Shown here piece after piece: positions 63,664-64,000 of a stretch of DNA of 64,000 bases (positions are counted from its first letter, which is position 1; every line of letters starts with the position of its first letter). Location of the stretch: the NCBI RefSeq assembly GCF_002995495.1, contig NZ_PVZV01000001.1:248001-312000 (forward strand), read 5' to 3'. Source of the DNA: Actinocorallia populi (GTDB lineage Bacteria > Actinomycetota > Actinomycetes > Streptosporangiales > Streptosporangiaceae). The notes under the pieces were generated by a model. The model saw only the letters and a list, made by a program, of their open reading frames with translations. It had not been told where the DNA came from and did not search any database. Made by a program: the position numbers and the translations under genes.

Positions 63664-64000
63664 ATGCCCATCGCCACTCCCGAGGTCTACGCCGAGATGC
63701 TCGACCGCGCCAAGCAGGGCGGCTTCGCATACCCGGCGATCAACGTGACCTCCAGCCAGACGCTCAACGCGGCACTGCGCGGGTTCGCCGAGGCGGAGAG
63801 CGACGGCATCATCCAGGTGTCCACCGGCGGCGCCGAGTACCTGTCCGGCTCCCTCAAGAGCATGGTCACCGGCTCCGTGGCGTTCGCCGAGTACGCGCGC
63901 GTCGTGGCGGCCGAGTACGACGTCCGGATCGCGCTGCACACCGACCACTGCCCGAAGGACAAACTGGACGGGTTCATGCGCCCGCTGATCAAGATCTCCC
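63664..64000 (+). CDS. fba: Class II fructose-bisphosphate aldolase (5' part)
   Basis: The first 112 residues: MPIATPEVYAEMLDRAKQGG, then FAYPAINVTSSQTLNAALRG and IALHTDHCPKDKLDGF, which holds the zinc-binding His and catalytic Asp of class II aldolases. Splits fructose 1,6-bisphosphate in glycolysis. Runs off the window. Confidence 0.97.
   Translation, partial: MPIATPEVYAEMLDRAKQGGFAYPAINVTSSQTLNAALRGFAEAESDGIIQVSTGGAEYLSGSLKSMVTGSVAFAEYARVVAAEYDVRIALHTDHCPKDKLDGFMRPLIKIS

Overview
The window is chromosomal DNA of a high-G+C, spore-forming-type actinomycete. Codon third positions are almost all G or C, GTG starts are common, and dnaK-grpE-dnaJ-hspR-clpB lies behind a HAIR operator. Also present are DUF397/XRE-DUF5753/ATPase regulators, a spore-associated-protein-A-like secreted protein and many Ser/Thr kinases and TetR regulators. 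The pyrE-fba end and the Hsp70 operon are conserved actinobacterial core. The rest looks like accessory DNA of a Streptosporangiales/Thermomonosporaceae-like organism (inference; no 16S is present).

Layout. 0-10 kb: the first codons of a cold-shock protein; an HPF1-like (DUF2228) protein; a VanRS-like two-component pair divergent from a VanY-type D,D-carboxypeptidase lipoprotein; a GH2 glycosidase and MFS transporter divergent from TetR-DUF2804 across a CATGTT/AACATG operator array. 9.8-15.5 kb: secreted proteins, DUF6891, a serine hydrolase, a DUF4097 protein with a palindrome-rich upstream region, DUF4303. 15.6-19.8 kb: two convergent paralogous membrane-less Ser/Thr kinases, one ending in a seven-blade WD40 propeller, the other in thirteen 36-residue TPR-like repeats. 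20-28 kb: an accessory zone with toxin-antitoxin genes and an XRE/DUF397/ATPase set. It ends in an array of three toxin-antitoxin cassettes bounded by copies of the 3' half and terminator of a tRNA-Gly(CCC) gene whose intact copy lies at the right edge.

28.2-32.3 kb: an overlapping thyA-dfrA-HIT operon divergent from a nucleotidyltransferase/deaminase pair, next to a hypothetical gene that ends inside a terminator. 32.3-38 kb: the large Fe-S reductase of the Rv0338c type, a tandem pair of related secreted proteins, and an ECF sigma factor with its CU044_5270-type partner. 38.2-45.1 kb: the HspR-regulated chaperone operon with a strong internal hairpin between grpE and dnaJ and a stack of hairpins after clpB. 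45-54.6 kb: three SDR genes, two of them divergent from TetR genes across palindromic operators; a secreted lipase; a small basic protein with a long leader; and a GntR(YtrA)-ABC transporter operon with its operator.

54.6-64 kb: a PhoD-type phosphatase, a 21-23 bp minisatellite, a TPR protein, a NYN-domain protein with a low-complexity linker, a single polypeptide joining an ECF sigma factor, a zinc-finger anti-sigma motif, a membrane segment and a large outer domain, then pyrE, a DUF4115-like membrane protein and the start of class II fructose-bisphosphate aldolase.

The features most worth following are the tRNA-anchored toxin-antitoxin cassette array with its two damaged toxin genes, the bacterial HPF1-like protein, the sigma/anti-sigma/surface-domain fusion, and the paired kinases with different repeat sensors. 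Most functional names rest on motif recognition by eye; no database search was possible.
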